From NCBI RefSeq assembly GCF_900100875.1, contig NZ_FNKQ01000001.1, positions 682,001-746,000 on the forward strand: a DNA stretch of 64,000 nucleotides, written 5' to 3'. The notes under the pieces were generated by a model, which did not search any database, was not told the DNA's origin, and was given only the letters and a program-made list of their open reading frames with translations. The position numbers and the translations under genes are program-made. This document shows, in pieces, positions 27,776 to 36,387 of this stretch (positions are counted from its first letter, which is position 1; each line of letters opens with the position of its first letter). This DNA is from Halopelagius longus (lineage in GTDB: Archaea; Halobacteriota; Halobacteria; Halobacteriales; Haloferacaceae).

Positions 27776-27805
27776 CTTTTTGGGCGTCGCCGCCTCCGCG
27801 GTGGT

Positions 27806-28096
27806 ATGGCCGACCTCAACCCGGTCGCGAAGCGAATCCACAACGTCTCGCCGAAGCCCGTCCGCCTGACGCTTTCCGACGGCACGTCGGCGATTTACCG
27901 CATGCACAGCACGGAGTTCTTCCAACTGGAGTTTCAGGCCGAGGGCGAACGCGTCGACGACCGTGCCGACTACCGACTGATAACGACCGAGGACAACGAG
28001 TCCGTCATCCTCGGCCGGAAGGGACCCGACGACGGCGAGTGGTCGATGGTCGGCGAGGTGACGGAGGCGGCGCGCGCCGACGCAGCCGAGAACTGA
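27806..28096 (+). CDS. small haloarchaeal conserved protein
   Basis: 96 residues, acidic, predicted mostly beta (VSPKPVRLTLSDGTSAIYRM, YRLITTEDNESVILGRK). No recognised domain. Position 30 bases after cmk suggests the same transcript. Possible RNA- or protein-binding barrel, but this is a guess. Confidence 0.6.
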   Translation: MADLNPVAKRIHNVSPKPVRLTLSDGTSAIYRMHSTEFFQLEFQAEGERVDDRADYRLITTEDNESVILGRKGPDDGEWSMVGEVTEAARADAAEN

Positions 28097-28119
28097 GAGA
28101 GCGGCCGGTCGAGCGGCGA

Positions 28120-29067
28120 TTACTCCCTCGTTCTGGACTCCGACCCGCCGAGGCGACGGCGGAGGCGCGGCAGTTCCGCGCGGATGGCGTTTCGCTTCAG
28201 CAGCGCGAACCCGCCGAAGATGACGACGAACCCGACGAGCGTGTGGACCGTCGGCAGTTCGCCGAGGAACGCCCACCCCGCGAGCGCCGCGAACACCGGC
28301 GCGACGTAGGAGACGAGGTTTATCTCGATGGGACCGAGGCGGTCCAACAGGTCGAAGTAGACGAGGAACCCGAGCGCACTCGCCACGACGGAGAGGTAGC
28401 CGAGGGCGGCGAACGCCTCGAACGACCAGACGACGTCGCCGAACGACTCGCCGAGGCCGGCGCTAATCGCGTGCATGAGGAGCGCACCGCCGACCATCGA
28501 CCACGCTTCCATCGTCTCGATGGGCATCGCCGAGTCGATGCGGCGCGTGAGAACCGACCCGAGGGCGAAGCAGGCCGCGGCGGCGAAGATGAGTAACTTG
28601 GCGACTGCGCCCCCCGCGAGCAGGTTGTTCGGGTCCGGGTTCGAGAGGACGACGACGCCGACGAGTCCGAGCACCATGCCGACGACGCCGAGGAGCGTCA
28701 GGCGTTCGTCCGGGAGGAACGCCCGCGCGAACCCCGTCGTCAGCAGGGGACTCAGGCTGACGATGACGGCGGCGGCGGCGCTCGTCACCGCCGGGTCGAG
28801 TTCCCCGACGAACAGAAGCGCGTGGTACCCCGCGATGAGAAGCGTCGAACCGACGGCGACGACGGTCCACTCGTCGCGTCCCCGCGGTAGCGGGTGGTCC
28901 GTCGCGTAGGCGGCGTACGCTAACATCAGGACGCCCGCGATGTCGTAACGGATCGCCGCGAACAGGACCGGCGGGATGTACTTCAACCCCGCCTTGATGG
29001 CCATGAACGCCGCGCCCCACGCCGCCGCGAGGAGGAAGAACAGGATGGCGTTTCTGTACCGTGTCAC
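28120..29067 (-). CDS. EamA/DMT-family transporter
   Basis: 315 residues from GTG 29067 (MTRYRNAILFFLLAAAWG). Ten membrane helices in two five-helix EamA halves are visible; LLAAAWGAAFMAIKAGL near residue 10 and the second-half repeat ALGYLSVVASALGFLVYF near 215 are typical. The family exports metabolites or drugs across the membrane. A further ATG at 29151 would add 28 residues with a basic RRRRTD segment unlike the family, so GTG is preferred. Substrate unknown. Confidence 0.8.
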   Translation of the reverse strand: MTRYRNAILFFLLAAAWGAAFMAIKAGLKYIPPVLFAAIRYDIAGVLMLAYAAYATDHPLPRGRDEWTVVAVGSTLLIAGYHALLFVGELDPAVTSAAAAVIVSLSPLLTTGFARAFLPDERLTLLGVVGMVLGLVGVVVLSNPDPNNLLAGGAVAKLLIFAAAACFALGSVLTRRIDSAMPIETMEAWSMVGGALLMHAISAGLGESFGDVVWSFEAFAALGYLSVVASALGFLVYFDLLDRLGPIEINLVSYVAPVFAALAGWAFLGELPTVHTLVGFVVIFGGFALLKRNAIRAELPRLRRRLGGSESRTRE

Positions 29068-29273
29068 ATCGGTTCTGCGTCGTCTCGGAGCCTGAAAGTT
29101 TCGCTTCGAACCATCTCCGGACTGTAGTTCCACCCCAGTTTCCCTCGTCAATCACCGGCAGTCAGTTGATGTTCCTCGTCTCGTCATGACATCCCGTGCC
29201 ACAGTAGGCATACGTACGCTATCGAGCGGTTTCGGCGTATGCGTTCCGATCGGAGGGGGCGAATCCGGGATAT

Positions 29274-29280
29274 GCTTAAG
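29274..29280 (+). promoter_or_regulatory. TATA box of the RNase H gene
   Basis: GCTTAAG is centred 27 bases before the ATG at 29304. The spacing implies a leaderless mRNA. Confidence 0.5.
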
Positions 29281-29303
29281 TCGCCTGACCGGCTACGAAG
29301 GGT

Positions 29304-29939
29304 ATGGCCGTTCACGGCCGGTCAACACTCCGCGACCTGTTCGACGACTCTCCGACCCCGCACATCGCGCATCCCCCGCGCACACATCATCGCCACTTCT
29401 ACGTCGCCACCGACGGGTCTTATCGTCCCGACGGCGGCGGCCTCGGGGTCGTCATAGAGGCGCGCGACGGAACGAGGGTGGCCCGCATCGCATCGACCGA
29501 TGCGGCCCCCGACAACAACGTCGCAGAGTACCGAGCGCTCCACCTCGGACTCGACGTACTCGCGGCGAGAGCGCCGCCGAACGCCCGCGTCGGCGTCCTC
29601 GTGGACCACGACGACCTCGCCGAGAACGTGAACACCGAGGTGCTCGCCGCCGACCCCGAGTGGAAGGCGGGGCACCCGCGGTCGGTCCCCCGCGGGAGCG
29701 AGCACCACTGGCGCGGGATTCGCGCCCGCATCGCCGGATTCGGCGAACTCCGTGCGGCGCGCATCGACGGGCGGGAGAACCCGGCCCACCCCCTCGCCAA
29801 CGCGCCCGGCGAGTACGCGCACGTCAACTACAAGGCCGACAGGTGCGTCCTCCCCGAACCGCTATCGGGCGAGACGGCCGAGGCCGACGACCCGCAGTTC
29901 CCCCCGCCGTCGCGGTTCGAGAGTCGCGCGAGCGACTGA
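29304..29939 (+). CDS. ribonuclease HI family protein
   Basis: 211 residues. The RNase H core starts at YVATDGSYRPDGGGLG near 33 (catalytic Asp), followed by DAAPDNNVAEYRALHLGL near 67 (catalytic Glu) and VLVDHDDLAENV near 100 (third Asp). Length and motif order match RNase HI/reverse-transcriptase-like H domains. The N-terminal 30 residues (His/Pro-rich) are extra. It cleaves RNA in RNA-DNA hybrids or a related substrate. The final acidic ligand is not obvious, so activity needs a check. Confidence 0.8.
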   Translation: MAVHGRSTLRDLFDDSPTPHIAHPPRTHHRHFYVATDGSYRPDGGGLGVVIEARDGTRVARIASTDAAPDNNVAEYRALHLGLDVLAARAPPNARVGVLVDHDDLAENVNTEVLAADPEWKAGHPRSVPRGSEHHWRGIRARIAGFGELRAARIDGRENPAHPLANAPGEYAHVNYKADRCVLPEPLSGETAEADDPQFPPPSRFESRASD

Positions 29940-29984
29940 CGGCGAAAGAGAAGATTGACAATACCCCTTCTCTAGTCCGTTCTC

Positions 29985-30731
29985 GTGCCGTCTGAAGCCA
30001 CTCGCGCGCCCTCGGGAACCGTCTCGTGGCGCACGACTCTCGGTGCGGTCGTCCACGCACGCGCTCAGAGACTCGTCGCCGTCTTCGCCCTCACGACCAT
30101 CGCCGTCACGGCGGTGTTCGTCCTGACGGGGTTCGACCTCCAGACGCTTCTCCCGGCGGCGTTCGGACCGGTCGAAGTGTCGCCGCTCGCCCAACAGGTC
30201 GAGTACAACCGCCTCGCCGTCGAAATCGCTATCCTCGTCGGCGTCGTCGCCGCGGCGCTTTTCGTCGCACCGCATCTCGTCCGCCACGAGGCGGTCGAGT
30301 TCTCCCGCGCCCGGAGACCCCTCGCCGTCGCCGCAGTCGGGTTCGTCGCGGGCACCGCCGCCGGCAGAACGCTCGTCCTCCCGGCGATGTTCGAGTTGTT
30401 CGCCGACAGCCTCGTCGATATCGACGCCGCCGTCGGTCCGTACTGGGTGACGGAACTCGGCCTGTTCTTCCCCGTCACCCTCGGCGTGGCGGCGGCGTTC
30501 CCGGCCCTCTTGGTCGGGGCGGTTCGGGCGGGTCTGCTCCCGCGCCTCACCACCGCCCGCCACCGGACGTTCGCGGCGGTTCCGTTCCTCGTCTTCTCGG
30601 CGACGCACGCGCCGCCGACGCCCACCACGTTCGTCCTCTACGCCGCGCCCCTGTTCGCGGGACTCGGCGTCGGCGTCGCGTGGTTGGAGTTCGCGGACTC
30701 GCCGACGGTCGGTCGCTACGGCGAGGAGTAG
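29985..30731 (+). CDS. divergent TatC-like six-helix membrane protein
   Basis: 248 residues from GTG 29985. Six hydrophobic segments are seen: about 31-50, 75-95, 107-127, 145-168, 195-215, 217-238. Layout and some residues parallel TatC: an N-terminal amphipathic stretch (HARAQRL), then a long second helix, an LVLPAMFELFADSL segment, the GLLPRLTTARHRTF cytosolic loop, and HAPPTPTTFVLYAAPLFAGLGVG. That last part resembles the TatC TPPDP-x-LLL-x-LPLLLLYE sequence. TatC proteins recognise twin-arginine signal peptides. Key TatC Glu residues are not seen, so the call is a remote-homology inference. Confidence 0.5.
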   Translation: MPSEATRAPSGTVSWRTTLGAVVHARAQRLVAVFALTTIAVTAVFVLTGFDLQTLLPAAFGPVEVSPLAQQVEYNRLAVEIAILVGVVAAALFVAPHLVRHEAVEFSRARRPLAVAAVGFVAGTAAGRTLVLPAMFELFADSLVDIDAAVGPYWVTELGLFFPVTLGVAAAFPALLVGAVRAGLLPRLTTARHRTFAAVPFLVFSATHAPPTPTTFVLYAAPLFAGLGVGVAWLEFADSPTVGRYGEE

Positions 30732-30922
30732 TCTACCTTCCCTTCCTCCTCTCGCATCTCTATCCAGTAGACGCGGGCGGAGGGGATGTGCAGGTAACGG
30801 CCGTCGTCGAGTCTGAGGCGAACGCCGTGGACCTTTCCGGATTCGGATATCTGGTCGGCGTCGACGTTCACCTCGGCTCTCCCGTCCGGGTCCTCCGGGT
30901 CTTCGTAGGCTATCTTCGCCAT
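30716..30922 (-). CDS. small conserved haloarchaeal protein
   Basis: 68 residues, acidic, beta-rich, with VHGVRLRLDDGRYLHIPSARVYWIEM near residues 32-57. Its 3' end overlaps the TatC-like gene tail-to-tail by 16 bases. No family recognised, though the length and residue pattern are typical of conserved haloarchaeal small proteins. Confidence 0.6.
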   Translation of the reverse strand: MAKIAYEDPEDPDGRAEVNVDADQISESGKVHGVRLRLDDGRYLHIPSARVYWIEMREEEGKVDYSSP

Positions 30923-31028
30923 AGCCTCTCTAGCACGTACGGCGGGATAAGGCCACTACGTGACACGAATGCGACGGGTGCGGCCGTCCCGCCCCAAGGG
31001 TTACCCGCGTCTCGCCGGTACGTCGCGT

Positions 31029-31328
31029 ATGGGAACCGACGGAGGCCGTACGCCGGACGACCGGTCGAACAACGCGCACACGCCGCCCGACTCGACGGCG
31101 AGTGACGAGACGTACGCCACGAACGAGGAGGGACAGCCGAGAATGACCAACCGGTCCCGCGGGGGCGAACGCGTCACCGACGCCGATAGCCCAGGCGCGG
31201 GAACGGCCGCGTTGCTCATCCTCGCGGGCGTCATCCTGTTCGTCTTCCCGGAACCGGTAACCTCCATGGCCGGAGTCGTCCTCATCGTCGCCGGGATACT
31301 GCTGTGGGGCGTCGAACGGTTCGCATAA
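31029..31328 (+). CDS. small membrane protein with acidic N-terminus
   Basis: 99 residues from ATG 31029 (MGTDGGRTPDDRSNN). About 55 residues of disordered Asp/Thr/Asn-rich sequence precede two close hydrophobic segments (AALLILAGVILFVF and VTSMAGVVLIVAGILLWGVE). It resembles DUF7312-like haloarchaeal proteins, but the assignment is weak. The start follows the composition change. Confidence 0.55.
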   Translation: MGTDGGRTPDDRSNNAHTPPDSTASDETYATNEEGQPRMTNRSRGGERVTDADSPGAGTAALLILAGVILFVFPEPVTSMAGVVLIVAGILLWGVERFA

Positions 31329-31412
31329 CCACCTTTTCCCGAGAGATGCTCCGAGTAGAGATTGCGGAGTAGAGCGCGCCTGTGGGCGTCTGCTTCCCTT
31401 CGTTCTCTTTCT

Positions 31413-31628
31413 CTACACAGACTGTGCGGTCTTCCGGTGCCAAGCGACCAAGACGAGTCCGACCCCGAAAACGAGGGCGTAAAATACGTACCCCAATACT
31501 GCAGGATAGTAACCGACATTACTGACATCTTGGAGTGAAAGCAGTGGCGTGCCTCTGTAAAGCAGAGAGGCGACGCCAACCGATCCGATACTACAGGCGA
31601 TCAACCCATAGCGCTCTATGGATTCCAT
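31413..31628 (-). CDS. small membrane protein of lower G+C, unknown function
   Basis: 71 residues, two hydrophobic segments (about 8-25 and 45-63). The surrounding 31330-31640 stretch is clearly lower in G+C than the rest and uses codons such as ATA and TTA that neighbours avoid. That suggests recent acquisition or relaxed constraint. No family recognised. Confidence 0.5.
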   Translation of the reverse strand: MESIERYGLIACSIGSVGVASLLYRGTPLLSLQDVSNVGYYPAVLGYVFYALVFGVGLVLVAWHRKTAQSV

Positions 31629-31788
31629 GCCGTCACTTAGCGACGCTTCGCCTTGAACGATTCGCGGCCCCGTCTGTGTCGGCTGTTTCGGGTATACTCC
31701 GGATGAAGAAACCGTCGTACGAGCGACTTTACAACGGAGTCTCGCGTCACCGACGGACGAAAAAGTCGGTCGGTCAGTTACGCTCCGA

Positions 31789-34035
31789 CTACTCGTTCTG
31801 GGCGTCCACCACGGCGACGGCGCCGAGGTTGACGATGTCCTTCACCTCGTCGCCGCGTTGGAGGACGTGGACGGGCTTGTCCATGCCGACGAGCATCGGG
31901 CCGATGGCCTCCGCGCCGCCGAGGCGTTGGAGGAGTTTGTAGCCGATGTTGCCCGCTTCGAGGTTCGGGAACACGAGGACGTTCGCCGGGTCTTCGAGGT
32001 CCGAGAACTCGTAGGTCCCTTCGAGGATGTCCTCGACGACGGCGGTGTCGGCCTGCATCTCGCCGTCCACCTGGAAGTCCACCTCGGGGTCGTCGTGCAT
32101 GAGTTTCACCGCGTCGCGCGGTTTCTTCGTCCCCTCGTTGGTGACGCTCCCGAAGTTCGAGTACGACAGCATCGCCGCGCGCGGTTCGACGTTGAACCGG
32201 CGGGCGAGGTCGGCGGTGTGCTTCGTCACCTCGGCCAACGTCTCCGCGTCGGGGTCGAGGTTCACCGTCGTGTCGGCGCAGAAGATGACGCGGTTCTTGA
32301 ACGTCAAGAGGTACACCCCGGCCGCGTAGTTCGCCTCCGGCGCGGTGCCGATGACCTGCAACGGCGGGCGAAGCGCCGAGGGGTAGTGGTGCGTCAGGCC
32401 GGTGAGCATCGCGTCGGCGTCGCCCTCCTCGACCATCACGCTGGCGAAGTAGTTGGTGTCGTTGCGGATCCACTCGTTGGCCTCGTTCTTCGTCAGGCCC
32501 TTGCGCCGCCGGAGTTCGTACAGGCGGTCGGCGTAGTGGTCCCAGTCGCCGCTCTTGGGGTCCACGACGTTCGGGTCGAAGTCCAGACCGAGGTCCGTGG
32601 CGATGGCGGTGATGCTGTCCTCGTCGCCGACGAGGATTGGTTCCGCGATACCTTGATCCTGCATCTGGTACGCCGCCCGCACCATCTTCTCGTCTGTGCC
32701 CTCCGCGAGGGCGACGCGCTTGGGGTCGGATTTGGCCTTGTTGAGGACGACGCGCATCATCTCGCGGGACTTCCCGAGGCGCGCCTCCAGACGTTCCTCG
32801 TACGCCTGCATGTCGAGGTCGGTCCGCGCGGACCCGCTGTTTATCGCCGCCCGCGCGACGGCGGGCGCGACTTTGAACAGGACCCGGGGGTCGAGCGGTT
32901 TCGGGATGACGTAGTCGGGGCCGAACTGAAGCGGTTGGTCGCCGTAGGCCTTCACGACGGCGTCCGGTACGTCCTGCTTAGCCAAGTCGGCGAGAGCGTG
33001 CGCCGCCGCGCGCTTCATCTCCTCGTTTATCTCCGTCGCGCGCGCGTCCAACGCGCCGCGGAAGATGAACGGGAACCCGAGCACGTTGTTCACCTGATTC
33101 GGGTAGTCCGAGCGACCCGTCGCCATGATGACCGTGTCGTCTCTGGCCTCCTTGGCCTCCTCGTAGCCGATTTCGGGGTCCGGGTTCGCCATCGCGAAGA
33201 TGATGGGGTCCTCCGCCATCGACCGCACCATGTCCTGCGAGACGATGCCGCCGACGGAGAGACCGACGAACACGTCCGCTCCCTCCATCGCCTCCGCGAG
33301 TGTGTCCGCCTCGACGTCGTTTGCGAACTCCCGCTTGTACTCGTTGACGTCGTCGCGGTCCGTCGTGATGACGCCGTCGGAGTCGCACATCACGATGTTC
33401 TCCTTTCGCGCGCCGAGGGAGACGTAGAACCGCGCGCTGGCGATGGCGGACGCGCCCGCCCCCGAGAAGACTATCTGGAGGTCCTCGATGTCTTTCTCCA
33501 CGATGTCGGCGGCGTTGATGAGTGCCGCCCCGGAGATGATGGCCGTCCCGTGTTGGTCGTCGTGGAACACCGGAATCGACACCCGTTCGCGGAGTTGCTC
33601 CTCTATCTCGAAGCACTCGGGGGCCTTGATGTCCTCCAAGTTGATGCCGCCGAACGTCGGTTCCATCGCCGCGGTGGCGTCGACGAACTCGTCTACCTCG
33701 CTGAGGTCGAGTTCGATGTCGAACACGTCGATGTCGGCGAACCGCTTGAAGAGGACGCCCTTCCCCTCCATGACGGGCTTCGACGCCTGCGCGCCGATGT
33801 CGCCGAGTCCGAGCACCGCCGACCCGTTGGAGACGACGCCGACGAGGTTGCCCTTGGCGGTGTACTCGTACGCCTTCTCGGGGTCCTCGTCGATGTCGCG
33901 ACACGGCGCGGCGACACCCGGCGAGTACGCGAGACTCAGGTCGCGTTGGGTGTTCGTCGGCTTGGTCGTCGAAATCTCTATCTTCCCCGGCGGGTCCTCG
34001 CGGTGATACTCCCGCGCGTCGTCGTCGAGTCCCAT
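31789..34035 (-). CDS. maeB: NADP-dependent malic enzyme with C-terminal phosphotransacetylase domain
   Basis: 748 residues, the full fused MaeB form. Residues about 1-430 are the malic enzyme: [20 protein letters not shown], the catalytic-Lys region [20 protein letters not shown] near 60, [10 protein letters not shown] near 158 and an NAD(P) fold [13 protein letters not shown] near 190. About 430-748 is a PTA-PTB domain. It makes pyruvate plus CO2 from malate for gluconeogenesis or NADPH supply; the PTA-like part usually binds acetyl-CoA for allosteric control. Preceding T-rich TATA-like sequence lies near 34064. Confidence 0.93.
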   Translation of the reverse strand: MGLDDDAREYHREDPPGKIEISTTKPTNTQRDLSLAYSPGVAAPCRDIDEDPEKAYEYTAKGNLVGVVSNGSAVLGLGDIGAQASKPVMEGKGVLFKRFADIDVFDIELDLSEVDEFVDATAAMEPTFGGINLEDIKAPECFEIEEQLRERVSIPVFHDDQHGTAIISGAALINAADIVEKDIEDLQIVFSGAGASAIASARFYVSLGARKENIVMCDSDGVITTDRDDVNEYKREFANDVEADTLAEAMEGADVFVGLSVGGIVSQDMVRSMAEDPIIFAMANPDPEIGYEEAKEARDDTVIMATGRSDYPNQVNNVLGFPFIFRGALDARATEINEEMKRAAAHALADLAKQDVPDAVVKAYGDQPLQFGPDYVIPKPLDPRVLFKVAPAVARAAINSGSARTDLDMQAYEERLEARLGKSREMMRVVLNKAKSDPKRVALAEGTDEKMVRAAYQMQDQGIAEPILVGDEDSITAIATDLGLDFDPNVVDPKSGDWDHYADRLYELRRRKGLTKNEANEWIRNDTNYFASVMVEEGDADAMLTGLTHHYPSALRPPLQVIGTAPEANYAAGVYLLTFKNRVIFCADTTVNLDPDAETLAEVTKHTADLARRFNVEPRAAMLSYSNFGSVTNEGTKKPRDAVKLMHDDPEVDFQVDGEMQADTAVVEDILEGTYEFSDLEDPANVLVFPNLEAGNIGYKLLQRLGGAEAIGPMLVGMDKPVHVLQRGDEVKDIVNLGAVAVVDAQNE

Positions 34036-34123
34036 GCATTAGGGCCACCGCGGGAGGCGTCAAAAATGTACCGTACTGTCGAACTCCATTTCGACAGACG
34101 ACGAAAATAAACTCGAAACCGAG

Positions 34124-35251
34124 TTACTCCTCGGGGGCGAGAATCGCGTGGCGTTCGACGGAGAACTCGCCGTCAGCCGACTCGACGGTCCGCGTGGGCC
34201 ACTCGCCCGTCTCGGTCAGCAGTTCTGTGCTGTCTTCGGTCACGAGAACCGTGTCCTCGGACTTTGCGCCCCGCACGGTCGGGTTGTAGGCGTACGCCAT
34301 CGGCGCGTGGACCGGCCGGTCCTCGTTCGGGGAGGCGAACCACTCCCGTCCGGCGAATCCGGCCGCCCCGCCTTGGTGGTGGTTCCGCCACTCGCCGGGT
34401 TCGCCGGCGTCCTCGTAGGCGGCGGCGATGGCGTCGAACACGTCCGCGGCGGTGCCGCCCTCTCGGGCCGCCTCCCGCGTCGCGCCGAGGGCCGTCGCCT
34501 CCACGCGCATCGATTTCTCGTGGCGGTCTTGTAGCCACGAGGGCGGGTCGAACGCGACGGTTCGGGTGGTGCTGGCGTAGAGGCCGCCGCGTTCGGCCGT
34601 CACCGACAGGAGGGCGTAGTCGCCGAGTTCCGCGAACGTCGGCGTGTAGTGGCGGTACGACTGCGCTCGTTCGGCCCCGCCGACGAGGACGACGGGCGCG
34701 TTGGCGTTCCGGGTGGCGAGCGAGATGCGGAGGCCCGCGGCGACTTCGTGTTCGGTGTCGCCGGGTTCTATCTCGCGGGCGACCCGTTCGACGGCCGACG
34801 CCACGTCCCGGCCGAGTTCGCGGTAGCGTTCCGCGTCGGTCTTAGAGAGCGGTTGTCGCAGTTCCGTCGCGTCGAGGGCGTCGAACCCCGGCACGTCGAA
34901 GTCCGCGGCGGCGCGGCCCTCCGTGCGTTCGGCGACGGCCTCCGAGAGCGACGATTCGTACCACGCCGCGGACTCGACGTCGAACGCGGCGGGGAGTTCC
35001 TCGTCCCGGAGACGGTCGGCTTCGATGTTGTCGGTGACGACGCGCCACCCCTCGTCTCGGTCGTACCCGGCGGCGGCGACGCCGACGTCCGCGTGGTGGT
35101 CCACGACGTTGCTCCCGCCCGTGAGCCACGAGAAGGAGTTCGGCCGGGCGAACCAGACGGCGTCGAGTCCCTCCCGGTCGAGGTACTCGTCGAGGCGTTC
35201 GCGGCGGTCGGTGAGGTGCATCTCGACCCGTTCGGGGTCGTCGTCGGTCAT
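34124..35251 (-). CDS. M24-family (aminopeptidase P/creatinase fold) protein, probably inactive metal site
   Basis: 375 residues with an N-terminal creatinase-type domain (RRERLDEYLDREGLDAVWFARP) and a C-terminal pita-bread domain. The first Asp ligand region, usually DAGAxYxGYxSDITRT, here reads VTAERGGLYASTTRTVAF: both Asp ligands appear absent. The His region is NHHQGGAAGF. The later Glu ligands (usually IEPG, VRIED) appear as VLVTEDSTELLTETG. Fold membership is sure, peptidase activity is doubtful. Single gene, convergent with nothing close; divergent from ctaA. Confidence 0.8.
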   Translation of the reverse strand: MTDDDPERVEMHLTDRRERLDEYLDREGLDAVWFARPNSFSWLTGGSNVVDHHADVGVAAAGYDRDEGWRVVTDNIEADRLRDEELPAAFDVESAAWYESSLSEAVAERTEGRAAADFDVPGFDALDATELRQPLSKTDAERYRELGRDVASAVERVAREIEPGDTEHEVAAGLRISLATRNANAPVVLVGGAERAQSYRHYTPTFAELGDYALLSVTAERGGLYASTTRTVAFDPPSWLQDRHEKSMRVEATALGATREAAREGGTAADVFDAIAAAYEDAGEPGEWRNHHQGGAAGFAGREWFASPNEDRPVHAPMAYAYNPTVRGAKSEDTVLVTEDSTELLTETGEWPTRTVESADGEFSVERHAILAPEE

Positions 35252-35400
35252 GCGTTGGCGTTTCGACGCCGGGCCTTCAAACGTGTCGGTGCGACGGGGT
35301 CGTCGCCGTCGTCTCCGCGTCGGTGTGGCGGGGGTCGCCGAAATAGTTCGCCCGGCGAAAGGTAGAGCGATTCAAGTGTCCGCGACACGGAACTGGCGGT

Positions 35401-36231
35401 ATGAACACCCGCCTTCGCCGTCTCGTGGCCGCTTCGTTCGTCCTCACGGGGATACTGATGGTGCTCGGGGTGTACACGGCGGCCGCCGGGGCCGGACTCA
35501 CCTGCGCCGGTCGGTGGCCGTTCTGCGACGGCTTCCTCGGCCTGTTCCCGGCCAACTGGAGCAGTTTCATCGAGTGGTTCCACCGCCTCGTCGCGATGGT
35601 GACCGGCTTCCTCGTCCTCGGGACGACGCTTCTGGCGTGGCGCGAGGGGGCCGCCCGGCGGATTCGCGTCTCGCTCGCCGTCTCGACTATCCTCTTGCCC
35701 TCGCAGATAATCCTCGGGGCGCTGACCGTCACGACCTACCAGTGGGTGATTCTGACGGCCCACTTCCTCACCGCCTCGATAATCTTCACCGGCGTCGCCC
35801 TCGCCGCCGCGTGGGCGTTCGAGACGGCCGACCCGACCAGAGTCCGGACGGCCGTCACCGTCGCCGCGGCGGGCCTCCTCGTCATGGTGGTCGCGACGCC
35901 GCACGCGTTCGTCCCGTTCGGCGCGAACGTCCAAGCGGTGTACTACGGGGTCGGTCTCGCGGCGTACGCCGCCCTCCTCGCCGCCACCGTCTGGACCGCC
36001 GACGCCGTCGAGGACGGCCTTCGTTCCCGTCTCCGACTGACGACCGGTGCCGCGGCCGTCCTCACCGTCTCGTTGCTCGTCCTCGGGCGGCAGGTGTACG
36101 GCGGCGGGCTAGAGTACGTTTCGCTCGCGGGCACGGCCATCGCGTTCGGCCTCGCCGCCGCGGCGGCGTGGCTTCTCTACGACCGGACGCGGGCGGGGCG
36201 CGTCCGCGGCGTCCCCGGCGGAAGCGACTGA
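35401..36231 (+). CDS. ctaA: COX15/CtaA-family haem A synthase-like membrane protein
   Basis: 276 residues with eight membrane helices in two four-helix bundles. Cys pair CAGRWPFC near residue 38 and the haem-ligand His in IEWFHRLVA near 60 are kept. A His in helix 4 (ILTAHFLTAS) and others follow. The family oxidises haem O to haem A for terminal oxidases. The second bundle's His in ATPHAFVPF may be the other ligand. ATG start follows AGGTAG-containing leader sequence. No ctaB or oxidase genes are next to it. Confidence 0.82.
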   Translation: MNTRLRRLVAASFVLTGILMVLGVYTAAAGAGLTCAGRWPFCDGFLGLFPANWSSFIEWFHRLVAMVTGFLVLGTTLLAWREGAARRIRVSLAVSTILLPSQIILGALTVTTYQWVILTAHFLTASIIFTGVALAAAWAFETADPTRVRTAVTVAAAGLLVMVVATPHAFVPFGANVQAVYYGVGLAAYAALLAATVWTADAVEDGLRSRLRLTTGAAAVLTVSLLVLGRQVYGGGLEYVSLAGTAIAFGLAAAAAWLLYDRTRAGRVRGVPGGSD

Positions 36232-36288
36232 GGCAGCGAACGTCGCCGTCGCGGCGACAAGTTGCGTAATTATCCAAGTTTCTCGCGT

Positions 36289-36363
36289 ATTCTGAAACGT
36301 ACGAATCACCGAACGTCGCTCTTGTTCGGGTTCCGAGTTTTCAGAATCGAAGGGGTGTTATAC
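36289..36363 (+). promoter_or_regulatory. promoter of the amino-acid ABC operon with inverted repeat
   Basis: A TATA element TTATA (36358-36362) is centred 28 bases before the ATG at 36388, so the mRNA is leaderless. Upstream, ATTCTGAAA (36289-36297) and TTTCAGAAT (36339-36347) form a perfect 9-bp inverted repeat with 41 bases between, containing a smaller CCGAAC/GTTCGG pair. It may be an operator spanning the region upstream of TATA. Confidence 0.45.
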
Positions 36364-36387
36364 CTCGGTCGGTTACCGAACACTGTC

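Noticed and set aside
31858-34110. Long plus-strand frame (750 codons) opposite the malic enzyme
   Set aside because: A shadow caused by high-G+C codon bias. The malic enzyme motifs are on the minus strand.
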